Source of the DNA: Bhargavaea sp. CC-171006
GTDB taxonomy: Bacteria > Bacillota > Bacilli > Bacillales_A > Planococcaceae
Direction of reading: 5' to 3'
Assembly: GCF_009761675.1 (NCBI RefSeq)
Contig: NZ_QUZH01000014.1
Coordinates: 118,128-182,127, forward strand
Length of the DNA stretch: 64,000 nt
In this document: positions 1-7,560 of the stretch, piece by piece
Numbering within the stretch: the first letter of the stretch is position 1
Layout of the letters: the number at the start of each line of letters is the position of its first letter
Translations under genes and position numbers: made by a program
The notes under the pieces: model-generated
Told to the model about the DNA's origin: nothing
Databases searched by the model: none
What the model saw: the letters and a program-made list of their open reading frames with translations, nothing else

Positions 1-569
1 GAGCGCACGCTTGCCGTCTCCGGCAGGAAATCGGCAGCCAGCGTCGGCATACGCGAAATGTACAGCTGCCGGTCAATCAGCAGATGGAGGCGAAGCCACT
101 CAGCGGCGATCCGGCGCATGGCCGGATCCGCCCGGTGCTCATCCAGAATCAGCTTCATCGCTGTCATCGGCGCTTTCGCCTCGTGCACCCACGCCGCCAG
201 GTAATCCGCCTCCAAGTATTGGGCATCCGCGAGCTTCGCCAGCTCCTCGCGGTGCGCGCGGGAGGCCGTGGTGAGCAGCTCTGCCGTCGTTCGTTCCAAG
301 CCGGACGGCCGCTCCGGCAGAAGCTCCTCCCACTCCCGGAGCGATTCATCGGAAAGCCGTGACATCTCCCGCAGAAACACCGTTTCCCGCCGCCATCGCC
401 AGAAAATAAACAGAGCAAATACGGCGATCAGGAGGAAGTTCATATACAGGACGGAAGCCGCTTCGATCTCAATCCCTTCATCAAGGATGATGATCAGGTC
501 CGCGAGAAGGAGTGCAGCCAGGAAAAACAGGATCCATGGAAGACGGGATTTCAGATAAGGAATGAACAT
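1..569 (-). CDS. BceS-like sensor histidine kinase, N-terminal part (runs off the window)
   Basis: The first 189 codons of a gene that continues beyond the left edge. It starts at an ATG with an AAGGAGG site about 9 nt upstream. The N-terminus has two closely spaced membrane segments (about residues 12-30 and 41-59) with almost no extracellular loop. A dimerisation/phosphoacceptor segment follows, with AWVHEAKAP and His at about 129. This short intramembrane-sensing layout and H-box are typical of BceS-type kinases, which work with peptide-antibiotic ABC transporters. The matching response regulator lies upstream at 795-1478, separated by a 21-bp repeat array. The ATPase domain and any BceAB transporter would lie outside the window. 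The family call rests on the N-terminal half only. Confidence 0.8.
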   Translation of the reverse strand, partial: MFIPYLKSRLPWILFFLAALLLADLIIILDEGIEIEAASVLYMNFLLIAVFALFIFWRWRRETVFLREMSRLSDESLREWEELLPERPSGLERTTAELLTTASRAHREELAKLADAQYLEADYLAAWVHEAKAPMTAMKLILDEHRADPAMRRIAAEWLRLHLLIDRQLYISRMPTLAADFLPETASVR

Positions 570-620
570 GATGGGCTTGCCTCCTTCGATATTGCGGAAC
601 CGGTCCGCGAATCTGGGTTG

Positions 621-766
621 ATTTCGTCATTCAACCATTTAATTTCGTCATTGGACGGAAAAGTTTCGTCATTCAGCTGCCTGATGGTGACGAATGACGA
701 AATTGTAGTCGCGAATGATGAAATCGGGACATCGAATGACGAAATCCAGACCCCGAATGACGAAAC
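621..766. repeat. 21-bp periodic array 1 (core TTTCGTCATTC), two inverted halves
   Basis: Three units with core TTTCGTCATTC start at 621, 642 and 663. Four units with the reverse complement GAATGACGAAA start at 692, 713, 734 and 755. Spacing within each half is exactly 21 bp and the bases between cores are unrelated. The array lies between the stop codon of the response regulator and the start of its kinase, so it would be transcribed. The two halves could fold on each other into a long imperfect hairpin. It is one of eight arrays with this architecture in the window. Confidence 0.9.
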
Positions 767-794
767 CGGGCCTCTTCGCCCGCTCATCCCCACT

Positions 795-1478
795 CTATTC
801 CTCCACCGCCACATATCCCATGCCCTTTTTCGTCACGATCTTCTCTCCAAGGCCGATTTCCTCAAGCTTATTCCGCAGCCGGTTGATGTTCACCGTCAGG
901 GTATTATCATTCACGAACCGCTCGTCGTCCCAGAGCTTCCGTATGAGCTCATCGCGCGTCACGATTTCATTGCGTGACTCCACGAGAACGGCGAGGATGA
1001 AGAATTCGTTCTTCGTCAGCTCCACGTCGGTGCCGCCGGAGCGGATGATGCCCCGCTTCAGGTCAAGCACCGCTCCGTTCCACTCCACAATGTCCGGCTT
1101 TTCTTCTGCATAGGCATATGTGCGCCGGAGGATCGCCTGGAGCTTGGCCAGGAGAACATCCGAATTAAACGGCTTCTGGATAAAGTCGTCCCCGCCCATC
1201 GACATAGCCATTACCTGATCCATCGGGTGGTCGCGCGACGATAAAAAGACGATCGGCACGTTCGATTCCGATCGGATTTCCCGGCACCAGTGGTATCCGT
1301 CAAATGCAGGCAGTCCGATGTCGAGAATCACGAGATGCGGACCGGCCGCCCGGAACGATTCCATCACACCGTGGAAATCGTCGGGCCCGGTGACCGTCAA
1401 GCCCCACTGCCCGAGCTTTTCAGACAGCGACCGGAAAATCGCTTCGTCGTCCTCCACCAAAAACACCGTAAACTCCAT
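795..1478 (-). CDS. OmpR-family response regulator, BceR-like
   Basis: A 227-residue two-component regulator. The receiver domain (about 1-115) has the acidic pair at 10-11, phosphoacceptor Asp at about 53 and conserved Lys at about 102 in QKPF. A C-terminal winged-helix DNA-binding domain (about 130-225) ends in KGMGYVAVEE. A GGGAGG ribosome site precedes the ATG. The BceS-like kinase is the next gene on the same strand, so the pair probably senses cell-wall-active peptides or bacitracin-like compounds; this is inferred from the kinase type, because no transporter is visible. The 225-bp gap before the kinase gene, filled by a repeat array, is unusual for such an operon. Confidence 0.85.
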   Translation of the reverse strand: MEFTVFLVEDDEAIFRSLSEKLGQWGLTVTGPDDFHGVMESFRAAGPHLVILDIGLPAFDGYHWCREIRSESNVPIVFLSSRDHPMDQVMAMSMGGDDFIQKPFNSDVLLAKLQAILRRTYAYAEEKPDIVEWNGAVLDLKRGIIRSGGTDVELTKNEFFILAVLVESRNEIVTRDELIRKLWDDERFVNDNTLTVNINRLRNKLEEIGLGEKIVTKKGMGYVAVEE

Positions 1479-1537
1479 CGCGCAGTCCTCCCTTTTCCAT
1501 CAGTTTACCGGAAAACTCCGGAAAATTTGAATAAACA

Positions 1538-1563
1538 TGAATAACTCTCAGACAAACGGGTAC
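1538..1563 (+). promoter_or_regulatory. Sigma-B-like promoter of small RNA copy 1
   Basis: TGAATA is followed 14 bp later by GGGTAC, which fits the sigma-B -10 pattern GGGWAW. The same arrangement precedes the other two copies. The -35 match to GTTTAA is only partial. Confidence 0.5.
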
Positions 1564-1569
1564 CATATG

Positions 1570-1646
1570 AGCAACCCCACTTCTCTATTTCCCCCTTTTA
1601 GAGAATGCAGGTCCTGGCCCGCCGGCGATGTCGGCGGGCATTTTTT
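1570..1646 (+). ncRNA. Putative C-rich small RNA, copy 1
   Basis: Predicted transcript of about 77 nt. Hairpin 1 pairs TTCTCTA (1581-1587) with TAGAGAA (1599-1605) and exposes the loop TTTCCCCCTTT. The terminator pairs GCCCGCCG (1617-1624) with CGGCGGGC (1632-1639) and is followed by six T. There is no coding potential. C-rich single-stranded loops in Gram-positive small RNAs such as RsaE/RoxS and LhrC pair with G-rich ribosome binding sites, so a trans-acting role on translation is likely (inference). Two further copies lie at 2219-2295 and 2396-2472. The first base is estimated from the -10 box. Confidence 0.65.
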
Positions 1647-1699
1647 GTGTTCGATAAAAAGAAGTAATGTTGCCACTTCTCTTTCTTTTATCCAAAGGC

Positions 1700-1728
1700 T
1701 TGCCAAGCAAAGAGGAATAGATTACACT
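1700..1728 (+). promoter_or_regulatory. Sigma-A-type promoter of the DoxX gene
   Basis: TTGCCA (1700-1705), a 17-bp spacer and TACACT (1723-1728) give a good housekeeping promoter about 55 bp upstream of the DoxX start codon. Confidence 0.6.
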
Positions 1729-1744
1729 TCAATACACAGTTATA

Positions 1745-1757
1745 TTAAGTAACTTAA
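1745..1757. promoter_or_regulatory. Palindromic operator upstream of the DoxX gene
   Basis: TTAAGTAACTTAA is a perfect inverted repeat (TTAAGT-A-ACTTAA) just downstream of the predicted transcription start, a position suited to repression. DoxX-type genes in bacilli are often controlled by MarR- or HxlR-family redox/quinone sensors. No such regulator gene is nearby, so the binding protein is unknown. Confidence 0.5.
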
Positions 1758-1781
1758 AAACAAAAGGAGAGTTGTTTAGAT

Positions 1782-2180
1782 ATGAACAAGAACGATATCG
1801 CAAAAGTCATTTTGAGGGTCATCCTCGGTTTTACTTTCTTCATTCACGGACTGGTTAAGTTCCAGGGGGGCATTGCCAATACTGCAGGATACTTTGACAG
1901 CCTCGGCATCCCGGGATTCATGGCATATGTCGTTGCCACTATTGAGCTTTTGGGCGGTTTGGCCATGATTCTTGGGATCGGAACAAAAATTGTCGGCATT
2001 CTTTTCGCCATCATCATGGTCGGTGCCATCTTTACCGCAAAGCTTTCGCTCGGCTTCCTGGGCGATGGACAGATGGCGGGCTACGAACTGGATCTGATCC
2101 TGCTTGCAGCTTCCCTGTACTTTGTGCTCGCCGACCGTTCGGTTCTGTCGATTGACCATAAACTTGCCCAAAAAGGATAA
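1782..2180 (+). CDS. DoxX family membrane protein
   Basis: 132 residues with four hydrophobic segments, the usual size and layout of DoxX/MhqP-type proteins. The start MNKNDIAKVILRVILGFTFF and the conserved GLVKFQGG region are typical. It sits in the cytoplasmic membrane. Relatives are induced by thiol-reactive or quinone stress, but the reaction is unknown. An AAGGAG site precedes the ATG, with a sigma-A promoter and a palindromic operator upstream. The gene stands alone between small RNA copies 1 and 2 and is less GC-rich than its surroundings, so it may have been inserted into or duplicated with that region. Confidence 0.85.
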   Translation: MNKNDIAKVILRVILGFTFFIHGLVKFQGGIANTAGYFDSLGIPGFMAYVVATIELLGGLAMILGIGTKIVGILFAIIMVGAIFTAKLSLGFLGDGQMAGYELDLILLAASLYFVLADRSVLSIDHKLAQKG

Positions 2181-2186
2181 TTGTAC

Positions 2187-2212
2187 GATTACTTTTCCTA
2201 TTAACCGGGTAC
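2187..2212 (+). promoter_or_regulatory. Sigma-B-like promoter of small RNA copy 2
   Basis: GATTAC, 14 bp, GGGTAC. It has the same spacing and -10 box as copy 1, while the flanking sequence differs. Confidence 0.5.
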
Positions 2213-2218
2213 ACTATT

Positions 2219-2295
2219 TCCAACCCCACTTCTCTATTTCCCCCTTTAGAGAAAGCAGGTCCTGGCCCGCCGGCGATGTCGGCGGGAATTTTTTT
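2219..2295 (+). ncRNA. Putative C-rich small RNA, copy 2
   Basis: Nearly identical to copy 1. Hairpin TTCTCTA (2230-2236)/TAGAGAA (2247-2253) has a C-rich loop one base shorter than in copy 1. The terminator stem CCCGCCG (2266-2272)/CGGCGGG (2280-2286) is followed by seven T (2289-2295). It starts about 40 bp after the DoxX stop codon but has its own promoter-like element, so it is probably an independent transcript. Confidence 0.65.
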
Positions 2296-2363
2296 ATGGA
2301 AAGACGTGCGGAACCCCTTCTCCCCCGGGCGGGACGAAAACCATCAGGAAATTTGCTTCTTTA

Positions 2364-2389
2364 TGATTAAAATCCGACGGACCGGGTAT
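2364..2389 (+). promoter_or_regulatory. Sigma-B-like promoter of small RNA copy 3
   Basis: TGATTA, 14 bp, GGGTAT. The -10 box is a full match to GGGWAW. Confidence 0.5.
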
Positions 2390-2395
2390 CCTATG

Positions 2396-2472
2396 ACCAG
2401 CCCCACTTCTCTATTTCCCCCTTTTAGAGAATGCAGGTTTTTGATCCGCCCGGTTGTCGGCGGATCTTTTTT
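2396..2472 (+). ncRNA. Putative C-rich small RNA, copy 3
   Basis: Hairpin 1 (TTCTCTA 2407-2413, TAGAGAA 2425-2431) and its loop are unchanged from copy 1. The terminator stem is different: GATCCGCC (2443-2450) pairs with GGCGGATC (2459-2466), followed by six T. Changes on both sides of the stem that keep the pairing support an RNA function rather than a simple DNA repeat. Confidence 0.65.
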
Positions 2473-2480
2473 ATGCAAAA

Positions 2481-2514
2481 AGAACCCTCCATCCAGAATC
2501 GGATGGAGGGTTCT
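2481..2514 (-). terminator. Terminator of the sortase gene
   Basis: A 14-bp stem (AGAACCCTCCATCC and its complement) with a 6-nt loop. On the minus strand it is followed by TTTTT. It lies 14 bp after the sortase stop codon. Confidence 0.85.
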
Positions 2515-2527
2515 GCGCATTGAACCA

Positions 2528-3097
2528 TCAGTTTGCCGGGTAAGCGTAAAAGACGAATCGTTCCGGAGCGGCACCCAGTGCATCAAACGGGTAGCATGTC
2601 GAGACAACGAGGACTTCCTCGCCCATGCTCCGGATGACGGTCGTGTCATCCGCATCGACAATCTCAGTGTCACGGATCACATATTCGTGCCCGCCGTAAG
2701 GCATCTGGACGATGAAAGTATCACCGATCTCAAGCTCCGCAAACCTTTTGAACACCGTATCGCGGTGCCCTGCCAGCAGAATCTGTTCACCCTGCCCGGG
2801 GAAAACCGATTCCGACAAGTGGCCCACGCCCTTCATAAGAGCATCCGGATCCGTCCCTTCCACGATCGGCAATTCCTTGCCCAGTTTCGGCACTTGGAGA
2901 ATACCGATCGCCTCCCCCGTTGAAGCAGCGAAATCCATTGCGCTCCCGTTTGCTTCTGTTGATTGGTTTTGTTCAAGCCGTTCCTTCGCTTCCACGAGTG
3001 ACTGCTCCTGTGCTTTTGAGTGACTGAAATAGGACCAGCCTGCAAACAAAAGCGCTGCCGCGCCGATGACGATCAGGATGTTGCTGATCCATTTCAT
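2528..3097 (-). CDS. Class D-like sortase
   Basis: A 189-residue transpeptidase anchored by one N-terminal membrane segment (about 5-22), with the catalytic domain outside the cell. The triad is visible: His111 in LAGHRDTVF, Cys168 in VVSTCYPF and Arg180 in PERFVFYA. Family knowledge: sortases cut LPxT motifs and join the protein to peptidoglycan; class D enzymes of bacilli often prefer an Ala after Thr. The gene directly upstream encodes a protein with exactly such an LPKTA signal, 41 bp away on the same strand, so this is very probably its dedicated sortase. The class is inferred from size, topology and substrate. Confidence 0.88.
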   Translation of the reverse strand: MKWISNILIVIGAAALLFAGWSYFSHSKAQEQSLVEAKERLEQNQSTEANGSAMDFAASTGEAIGILQVPKLGKELPIVEGTDPDALMKGVGHLSESVFPGQGEQILLAGHRDTVFKRFAELEIGDTFIVQMPYGGHEYVIRDTEIVDADDTTVIRSMGEEVLVVSTCYPFDALGAAPERFVFYAYPAN

Positions 3098-3138
3098 CTG
3101 TCCTTCTCCCTTCTAATGCCGGGTATCTTCCGAAAGCA

Positions 3139-5505
3139 TTACTGCACGTTTCTTCCCTTGCGTGAAAAACGTCTCATCAGCAGGCCTGCGAGGAGCACGC
3201 CGCCTCCTGCCAGTCCCAATGCACCGGTCGCTGTAGCGGTCTTCGGAAGCTTTTGGCCGGAACTGCTGCCGCTTGTACCGCTCGTCCCCTTCGTACCGGA
3301 CTCTGCCTTGTGGTCCGAGCCTGTACCGGAAGTTTCTGCTTTTTCAACGGTCACTTGAACCGGCTCGCTCAACTTGCCATCCGCATTCGCCTGGCGGAAT
3401 TCGAGCACAGTGCCCGCAGTAAACGGATTTTCCAGCTTCATGCTGAACTTGCCGTCTTCATCTACTTCCGCTTTACCGATTTCCTCGTTATCCAAATACC
3501 CAAGAACGGTATGACCCGGCAGACCTTTGCCCGTCACTGTCCGGTCTTTATCGGTAATCCGTTGGACTGTAGGCTTCTGCACGACCGCATCTCCGGCTTT
3601 CTGAACAGTCACTTGTACAGTGTCACTATACTGGCCGTCTTCAGAAACTTGGAGCAGTTCCACTACCGTTCCTGCCTGAAGAGGTTCTGCAAGTTCAATG
3701 ACAAAACGGCCATCTTCATCCACATCCGCAACACCGATCAGTTCCTCTCCGACTCCTGCGAGAACAACATTGCCTGCGCCTGCAGCACCGGTAATGCCAA
3801 GGTCGTCGTCATCGATCGGGTCCACTGTCGGCGCGTCGAGTGACATTTCTGCCTTCAGAACCGTTTTGAAAGTGAAGTCACTGTACTCTTCCGCTTCATT
3901 CACCTGGATAAAGCCGACTTCCGTTCCTGCCTCCAGAGGCGCTTCCAACTCCATCAGGAAAGAGCCATCTTCCATTACCTCAGCAATACCGACCAGATCC
4001 TCTTCGGTAACTGCTGCGACCAAATTACCCGGACCGGCTGTTCCCGTAACGACATAGTCAATATCGTAGATATCATCGACCACAGGCAGTTCGAGCGTCG
4101 GTTCAAAATCCCCGCCATCCGGAGCCGGAAGGACTTCTACATACACGGACTCACTTCTTTGTCCGTCTTCTGTTTGCTGGTAAAACTCAATGACTTCCCC
4201 TGGCTCCAAAGGCCTTTGCAGCTCCATTCCAAAGAAGCCGTTGTTTTCAATAATGATCTCGTCTGCAAAATAAACAAATGGCGGCTCAACAACCGCGTGG
4301 CCGATATGGTCGCCTCCTTCTGACCTTGCAAAGACGGTCGCCCCGACCAATCCTTCGCCAAAAGCAAACTGATCGCCTCCGAACAAGTAGATGCTGGATG
4401 GCCCTTTAGGAATTTTCACCGGATCAGATTCTTCTCCAAAGTCTGCTTCGGCCTTTATCTCCGAATGCTTCAATTCTTGTTCATTTGGCTTAACATTTGT
4501 CAGTGCCGCCTGGATGATCACCGTATTATCGGCTCGGACAGGCTTTTCTATCCTCAAGGTTGTCTCGGCATGTATTGAGTTCACCTTCGGCAATCCTTCA
4601 AGGCTGGTTGTCCATTTTGAATCTTTCTCTTCAATACCAGTACGGAATTCTTCAATCAGCTTGTTCAGCTCGGCTTTTCCGGGCTCAATGATTTCAGAGA
4701 TAATCTCATCAATCAGAAGGTTGGAATCTGTGATAGGTGCAGCAGCCTCTTCCGGATCCTGCTGTTCTTTTTCACTCACGGCAAGGCCTTCCATGCTCGA
4801 CCGAACTCCTTCAACGGAATCCAAAACAACCTTCTCAATCTCGCTTTCCAAGTGGGTGTACAGGCCTATAAAATCATCCGATCCTTTCGAGTCTTCCATA
4901 AAATTAGCAATGAACGCTCCCGATATCTCCTCATCAAAAGATATCTCTACATCTCCCTCAAATACCGGAAGGGATGCGAGTTTTTCATTGGGGTCTTCAA
5001 GTTGTGTGACAGCCGCTTCGATGGCCGGCATTCCTTCGACTGCTATCACATCTGAAACTTTCATGTTGCCGGTATCCTCAATGTCCGATGCAAGCTTCAT
5101 TTCCAGCTGTCCGATGACGTCTCCAACCTTGTCTCTAATCGGCTTCAGTTCACTTTCTAATTCCGTTAACTGGGACATTGCAATCGAAGATGGCTCGATC
5201 GTCGTGGTCACCGTCCCATGTTCTTGCCACTTGTCCGAGAGAAAAGGAGCATAAAAAACAACTGCTTGTGCAGATCCTTCATTGTCATTCGCCGGTCCTG
5301 CAAGGCTCAAATCAAGTTTGTAATGATCTCCCTCGTCGCGTACATTTGCCGTCAGCTGCAAGGCGCTTTCAGGTTGTTCCGCAAATGTCCGGGCCGGAGC
5401 TGCTCCAAACGGAATGGTGCTGAATACAAGTGCCGCTGCAATGCCTGCAGTGGCGATAGTCTTTCTGATCGGATTTCCTCTTTTTTTACGGTTAAGCGGG
5501 TTCAT
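3139..5505 (-). CDS. Large LPKTA-anchored surface protein with Ig-like repeats
   Basis: 788 residues from the ATG preceded by GGAAAGGA; an ORF extension upstream to 5559 lacks such support. It has an N-terminal signal peptide (basic MNPLNRKKR then a hydrophobic stretch). A first half of about 400 residues is rich in Glu/Ser and unrecognised. Roughly four related modules of 80-85 residues follow, with patterns such as TGxxxxGNxV, VDEDGxF and PLxAGTVxE, like bacterial Ig-like domains. A Ser/Gly/Thr linker leads to the sorting signal LPKTA at about 753, a hydrophobic helix and the basic tail RRFSRKGRNVQ. It should be covalently attached to the wall by the adjacent sortase. The ligand is unknown; adhesion is possible. 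Confidence 0.85.
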   Translation of the reverse strand: MNPLNRKKRGNPIRKTIATAGIAAALVFSTIPFGAAPARTFAEQPESALQLTANVRDEGDHYKLDLSLAGPANDNEGSAQAVVFYAPFLSDKWQEHGTVTTTIEPSSIAMSQLTELESELKPIRDKVGDVIGQLEMKLASDIEDTGNMKVSDVIAVEGMPAIEAAVTQLEDPNEKLASLPVFEGDVEISFDEEISGAFIANFMEDSKGSDDFIGLYTHLESEIEKVVLDSVEGVRSSMEGLAVSEKEQQDPEEAAAPITDSNLLIDEIISEIIEPGKAELNKLIEEFRTGIEEKDSKWTTSLEGLPKVNSIHAETTLRIEKPVRADNTVIIQAALTNVKPNEQELKHSEIKAEADFGEESDPVKIPKGPSSIYLFGGDQFAFGEGLVGATVFARSEGGDHIGHAVVEPPFVYFADEIIIENNGFFGMELQRPLEPGEVIEFYQQTEDGQRSESVYVEVLPAPDGGDFEPTLELPVVDDIYDIDYVVTGTAGPGNLVAAVTEEDLVGIAEVMEDGSFLMELEAPLEAGTEVGFIQVNEAEEYSDFTFKTVLKAEMSLDAPTVDPIDDDDLGITGAAGAGNVVLAGVGEELIGVADVDEDGRFVIELAEPLQAGTVVELLQVSEDGQYSDTVQVTVQKAGDAVVQKPTVQRITDKDRTVTGKGLPGHTVLGYLDNEEIGKAEVDEDGKFSMKLENPFTAGTVLEFRQANADGKLSEPVQVTVEKAETSGTGSDHKAESGTKGTSGTSGSSSGQKLPKTATATGALGLAGGGVLLAGLLMRRFSRKGRNVQ

Positions 5506-5675
5506 GCGTACGCTTCCTTTCCATCCGGTAATGGGTTGATAGAGACCGGCGATGCGCACGTCCGCTAAAAAGTCGGTAGGGCAATCTTCCCGGTTTGAGC
5601 TATTGAATTCGACCTATCATAATGGAATCCCTTCAAGTATTTTCCCTTTAAAAATATATATTTCCTACACGAAAA

Positions 5676-5707
5676 AGTGACCGTTGCCCAAACCGGCAGC
5701 GGTCACT
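5676..5707 (-). terminator. Terminator after the first PepSY gene
   Basis: A 13-bp stem (5676-5688 with 5695-5707) and a 6-nt loop. On the minus strand it ends in TTTTT and follows the PepSY stop codon by 8 bp. Confidence 0.8.
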
Positions 5708-5715
5708 CAATTTTA

Positions 5716-6291
5716 TCAGTCTTCGTCTTTTTCAAAGTCGATGATGTTGCCGTTTTCTGCGTCAATGTCGACCTCGTATTCGAACTTGTCATCACGGAGT
5801 TCCACTTCATAGTTCCAGCGGCCGTCGTCTTCATCGAGTTCAGCTTCAATGACTTCAGCTCCAGAGCCGGCCTTGCCTTTTGCGATCTTGATCGCTTCAT
5901 TCTCCGAAATCAGGTTGTCCGGTGCCGCTTGGCGGTCGTCGTCATCACGGTCGTCTTGGTCATCATCCTGGTCATCCTGTTCGGTCTTCAAGACCTTCCC
6001 GGATTTCGCATCAATCTTGACCTCTACTTCGCCTGACTCGCCGCGGATTTCGAACTCATACTCTTGATCGTCACGATCCAGTTCCATCTCGCGGACTTCC
6101 CCGCCGCCAGCCGCTTCTAGCGCGATCGACTGTGCCTCATCCTCCGAAATCCAATCCGATGCAACCTGCTTTACTTTCGCCGCAGCCGTTTCGACCGGCG
6201 CGAGTTTCCCTGTGTCTTCTGCAAAAGCCGCCATGCCTCCGATTGTCAGAACCCCTGCTGCGACCGGTGCAATAAACCAACGTTTTTTCAT
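5716..6291 (-). CDS. Secreted PepSY-domain protein, YkoI-like
   Basis: 191 residues from MKKRWF, chosen because GAGGAGG lies 8 nt upstream; a longer ORF to 6327 lacks a ribosome site. A signal peptide ends near AFA-ED. Two PepSY repeats follow, each with an ISEDEA/ISENEA-type start and a YEFEI/YEVDIDAE core. They are separated by a very acidic linker of alternating Asp/Gln/Arg. PepSY domains are thought to bind or inhibit proteases and occur in envelope sensing. The gene lies downstream of a two-component system with a second PepSY gene between, as in the B. subtilis ykoGHIJ group. It ends at a strong terminator. Confidence 0.82.
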   Translation of the reverse strand: MKKRWFIAPVAAGVLTIGGMAAFAEDTGKLAPVETAAAKVKQVASDWISEDEAQSIALEAAGGGEVREMELDRDDQEYEFEIRGESGEVEVKIDAKSGKVLKTEQDDQDDDQDDRDDDDRQAAPDNLISENEAIKIAKGKAGSGAEVIEAELDEDDGRWNYEVELRDDKFEYEVDIDAENGNIIDFEKDED

Positions 6292-6382
6292 TTTAATTTC
6301 CTCCTCGTTTGTTGTTGTCTTTATCATATCCGTGCCGGATTAAGGGACACTGAGGAGAAGATTAGAGATTGATGAGAATGAA

Positions 6383-6727
6383 TTAATTCATTGCCTTGCG
6401 GATCTTTTCAGGGATCATCACGACTTCCGGCTTCAGGTCGACTGGGTGGAAATTCCGGTCGATGCACGCATCCCAATACTCCAGGTGCTTCTTGTCGATC
6501 CAGTGGTCCGACTCCTCGACCGCCTGTCCGCCCTCGCCTTGGACTGAGAACCAGTACAAATACTCTTCTCCGCCGTGGGTCTCGCGGAAAATGGTCTCCA
6601 CATACATTTTCTCGCCCTCCAGCGTGACGAGCACATCCTCCAAATGCTCATTCAGAAACGCCAGCCATTCATCCACCATCTTTGACATTCCGGGCTTCAC
6701 CCGGAATCGTGTCAGTTCTGTGTTCAT
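6383..6727 (-). CDS. DUF6176-like small protein
   Basis: 114 residues, cytoplasmic, no signal peptide. It begins MNTELTRFRVKPGMSKMVDEW. The patterns FRETHGGEEYLYWFSVQG and DHWIDKKHLEYWDACID match a conserved family of unknown function (DUF6176 by recollection). The fold is probably a dimeric alpha-beta barrel with a monooxygenase-like shape, which is inferred. It sits between two PepSY genes on the same strand and starts just after the terminator of the upstream one, so it probably has its own promoter. I assign no biochemical role. Confidence 0.7.
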   Translation of the reverse strand: MNTELTRFRVKPGMSKMVDEWLAFLNEHLEDVLVTLEGEKMYVETIFRETHGGEEYLYWFSVQGEGGQAVEESDHWIDKKHLEYWDACIDRNFHPVDLKPEVVMIPEKIRKAMN

Positions 6728-6755
6728 GTAGGTTCCCCCTTCTCCTATGTAAGAA

Positions 6756-6776
6756 GGGCCGGGGATCGCCCGGCCC
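6756..6776 (-). terminator. Hairpin after the second PepSY gene
   Basis: An 8-bp GC stem, GGGCCGGG/CCCGGCCC, with a 5-nt loop, 16 bp after the stop codon at 6793. The minus-strand T-tract is short (TTCTT), so termination may be partial. Confidence 0.6.
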
Positions 6777-6792
6777 TAGTGGTTCGTTTATT

Positions 6793-7491
6793 TTAGTCGT
6801 CCCAAGCTATGGTCAGGATCTCTCCGGTGATGGCGTGGATCTGGATGTCGGCTTCCCGGTCATCTGCTGTTTCGACCTGGACCATGTAGTAGCCGCCGTC
6901 CTGGGTTTCCTCGAAGTCAATGTCGTCATCCGCTTCACCCGGGATTTCTTTGACAGCGATGGCCGCTGCCTCACTCGGAGTGATCCGGACGGACTGCTTA
7001 GGTGCTTCTTTCTGGTCCTGTGGTTCGGCCGGTTCTTTTTCCTTCACGGATTCCTTTATCTGCTCTCCGGTGACCGCATCGTACTCTGCTTCAGTCGTTC
7101 GGGTTTCGTCTTCGACGGTTGCCTTGTAGACATTGCCCTCCAGAGTAAGCGCCGACGGTTCGGATCCGTATTGCTCCGTGATTTCCGCTTTCATGTCCGC
7201 TTCCGGAATCGGTTCGACACTTTTCTTACTCTCCAGTGAAATGATTGCGCCACCGTCGCTGTCGACGACTGCTTCGAAGACGCCGTCGATACGCTCGAGC
7301 GTGACCCGATAGAGGTCGCCGTCCCGCACGATTTCCCGCACTTCTCCGCCGTACATATTCATCAGCTTTTGCTCGACATCGTCCGCTGCCATCGCCTCCC
7401 CGCCACCGCGGGTTGCAATGAAGGCCACGACAATCACGATCAGTGCGGCTGCGCCGATTGCCGCGGGCCATAGCCATTTTCGGTTATCCAT
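6793..7491 (-). CDS. Membrane-anchored PepSY-domain protein, YkoJ-like
   Basis: 232 residues. An uncleaved N-terminal membrane segment (about 7-26) is followed by an extracellular region with three PepSY-like units: GEVREIVRDGDLYRVTLE, then SEPSALTLEGNVYKATVE, then a C-terminal copy ending HAITGEILTIAWDD. A Glu/Lys/Pro-rich linker separates the second and third. The likely role is extracytoplasmic modulation of a protease or of sensor-kinase input. It follows the VOC protein and the two-component pair on the same strand. Neighbourhood and domain type match the ykoGHIJ cluster of B. subtilis, whose function is itself poorly known. Confidence 0.8.
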   Translation of the reverse strand: MDNRKWLWPAAIGAAALIVIVVAFIATRGGGEAMAADDVEQKLMNMYGGEVREIVRDGDLYRVTLERIDGVFEAVVDSDGGAIISLESKKSVEPIPEADMKAEITEQYGSEPSALTLEGNVYKATVEDETRTTEAEYDAVTGEQIKESVKEKEPAEPQDQKEAPKQSVRITPSEAAAIAVKEIPGEADDDIDFEETQDGGYYMVQVETADDREADIQIHAITGEILTIAWDD

Positions 7492-7560
7492 GCTGAACGG
7501 CTCCCTCCTTTTCTCTCATTATAGAAGGTGAAAATTAAAAAACGCTGAGAAGCCTGACGT

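Noticed and set aside
1570..1646. The small RNA as a riboswitch of the DoxX gene
   Set aside because: Its terminator ends before the DoxX promoter at 1700, and the two other copies are not followed by a gene on the same strand.
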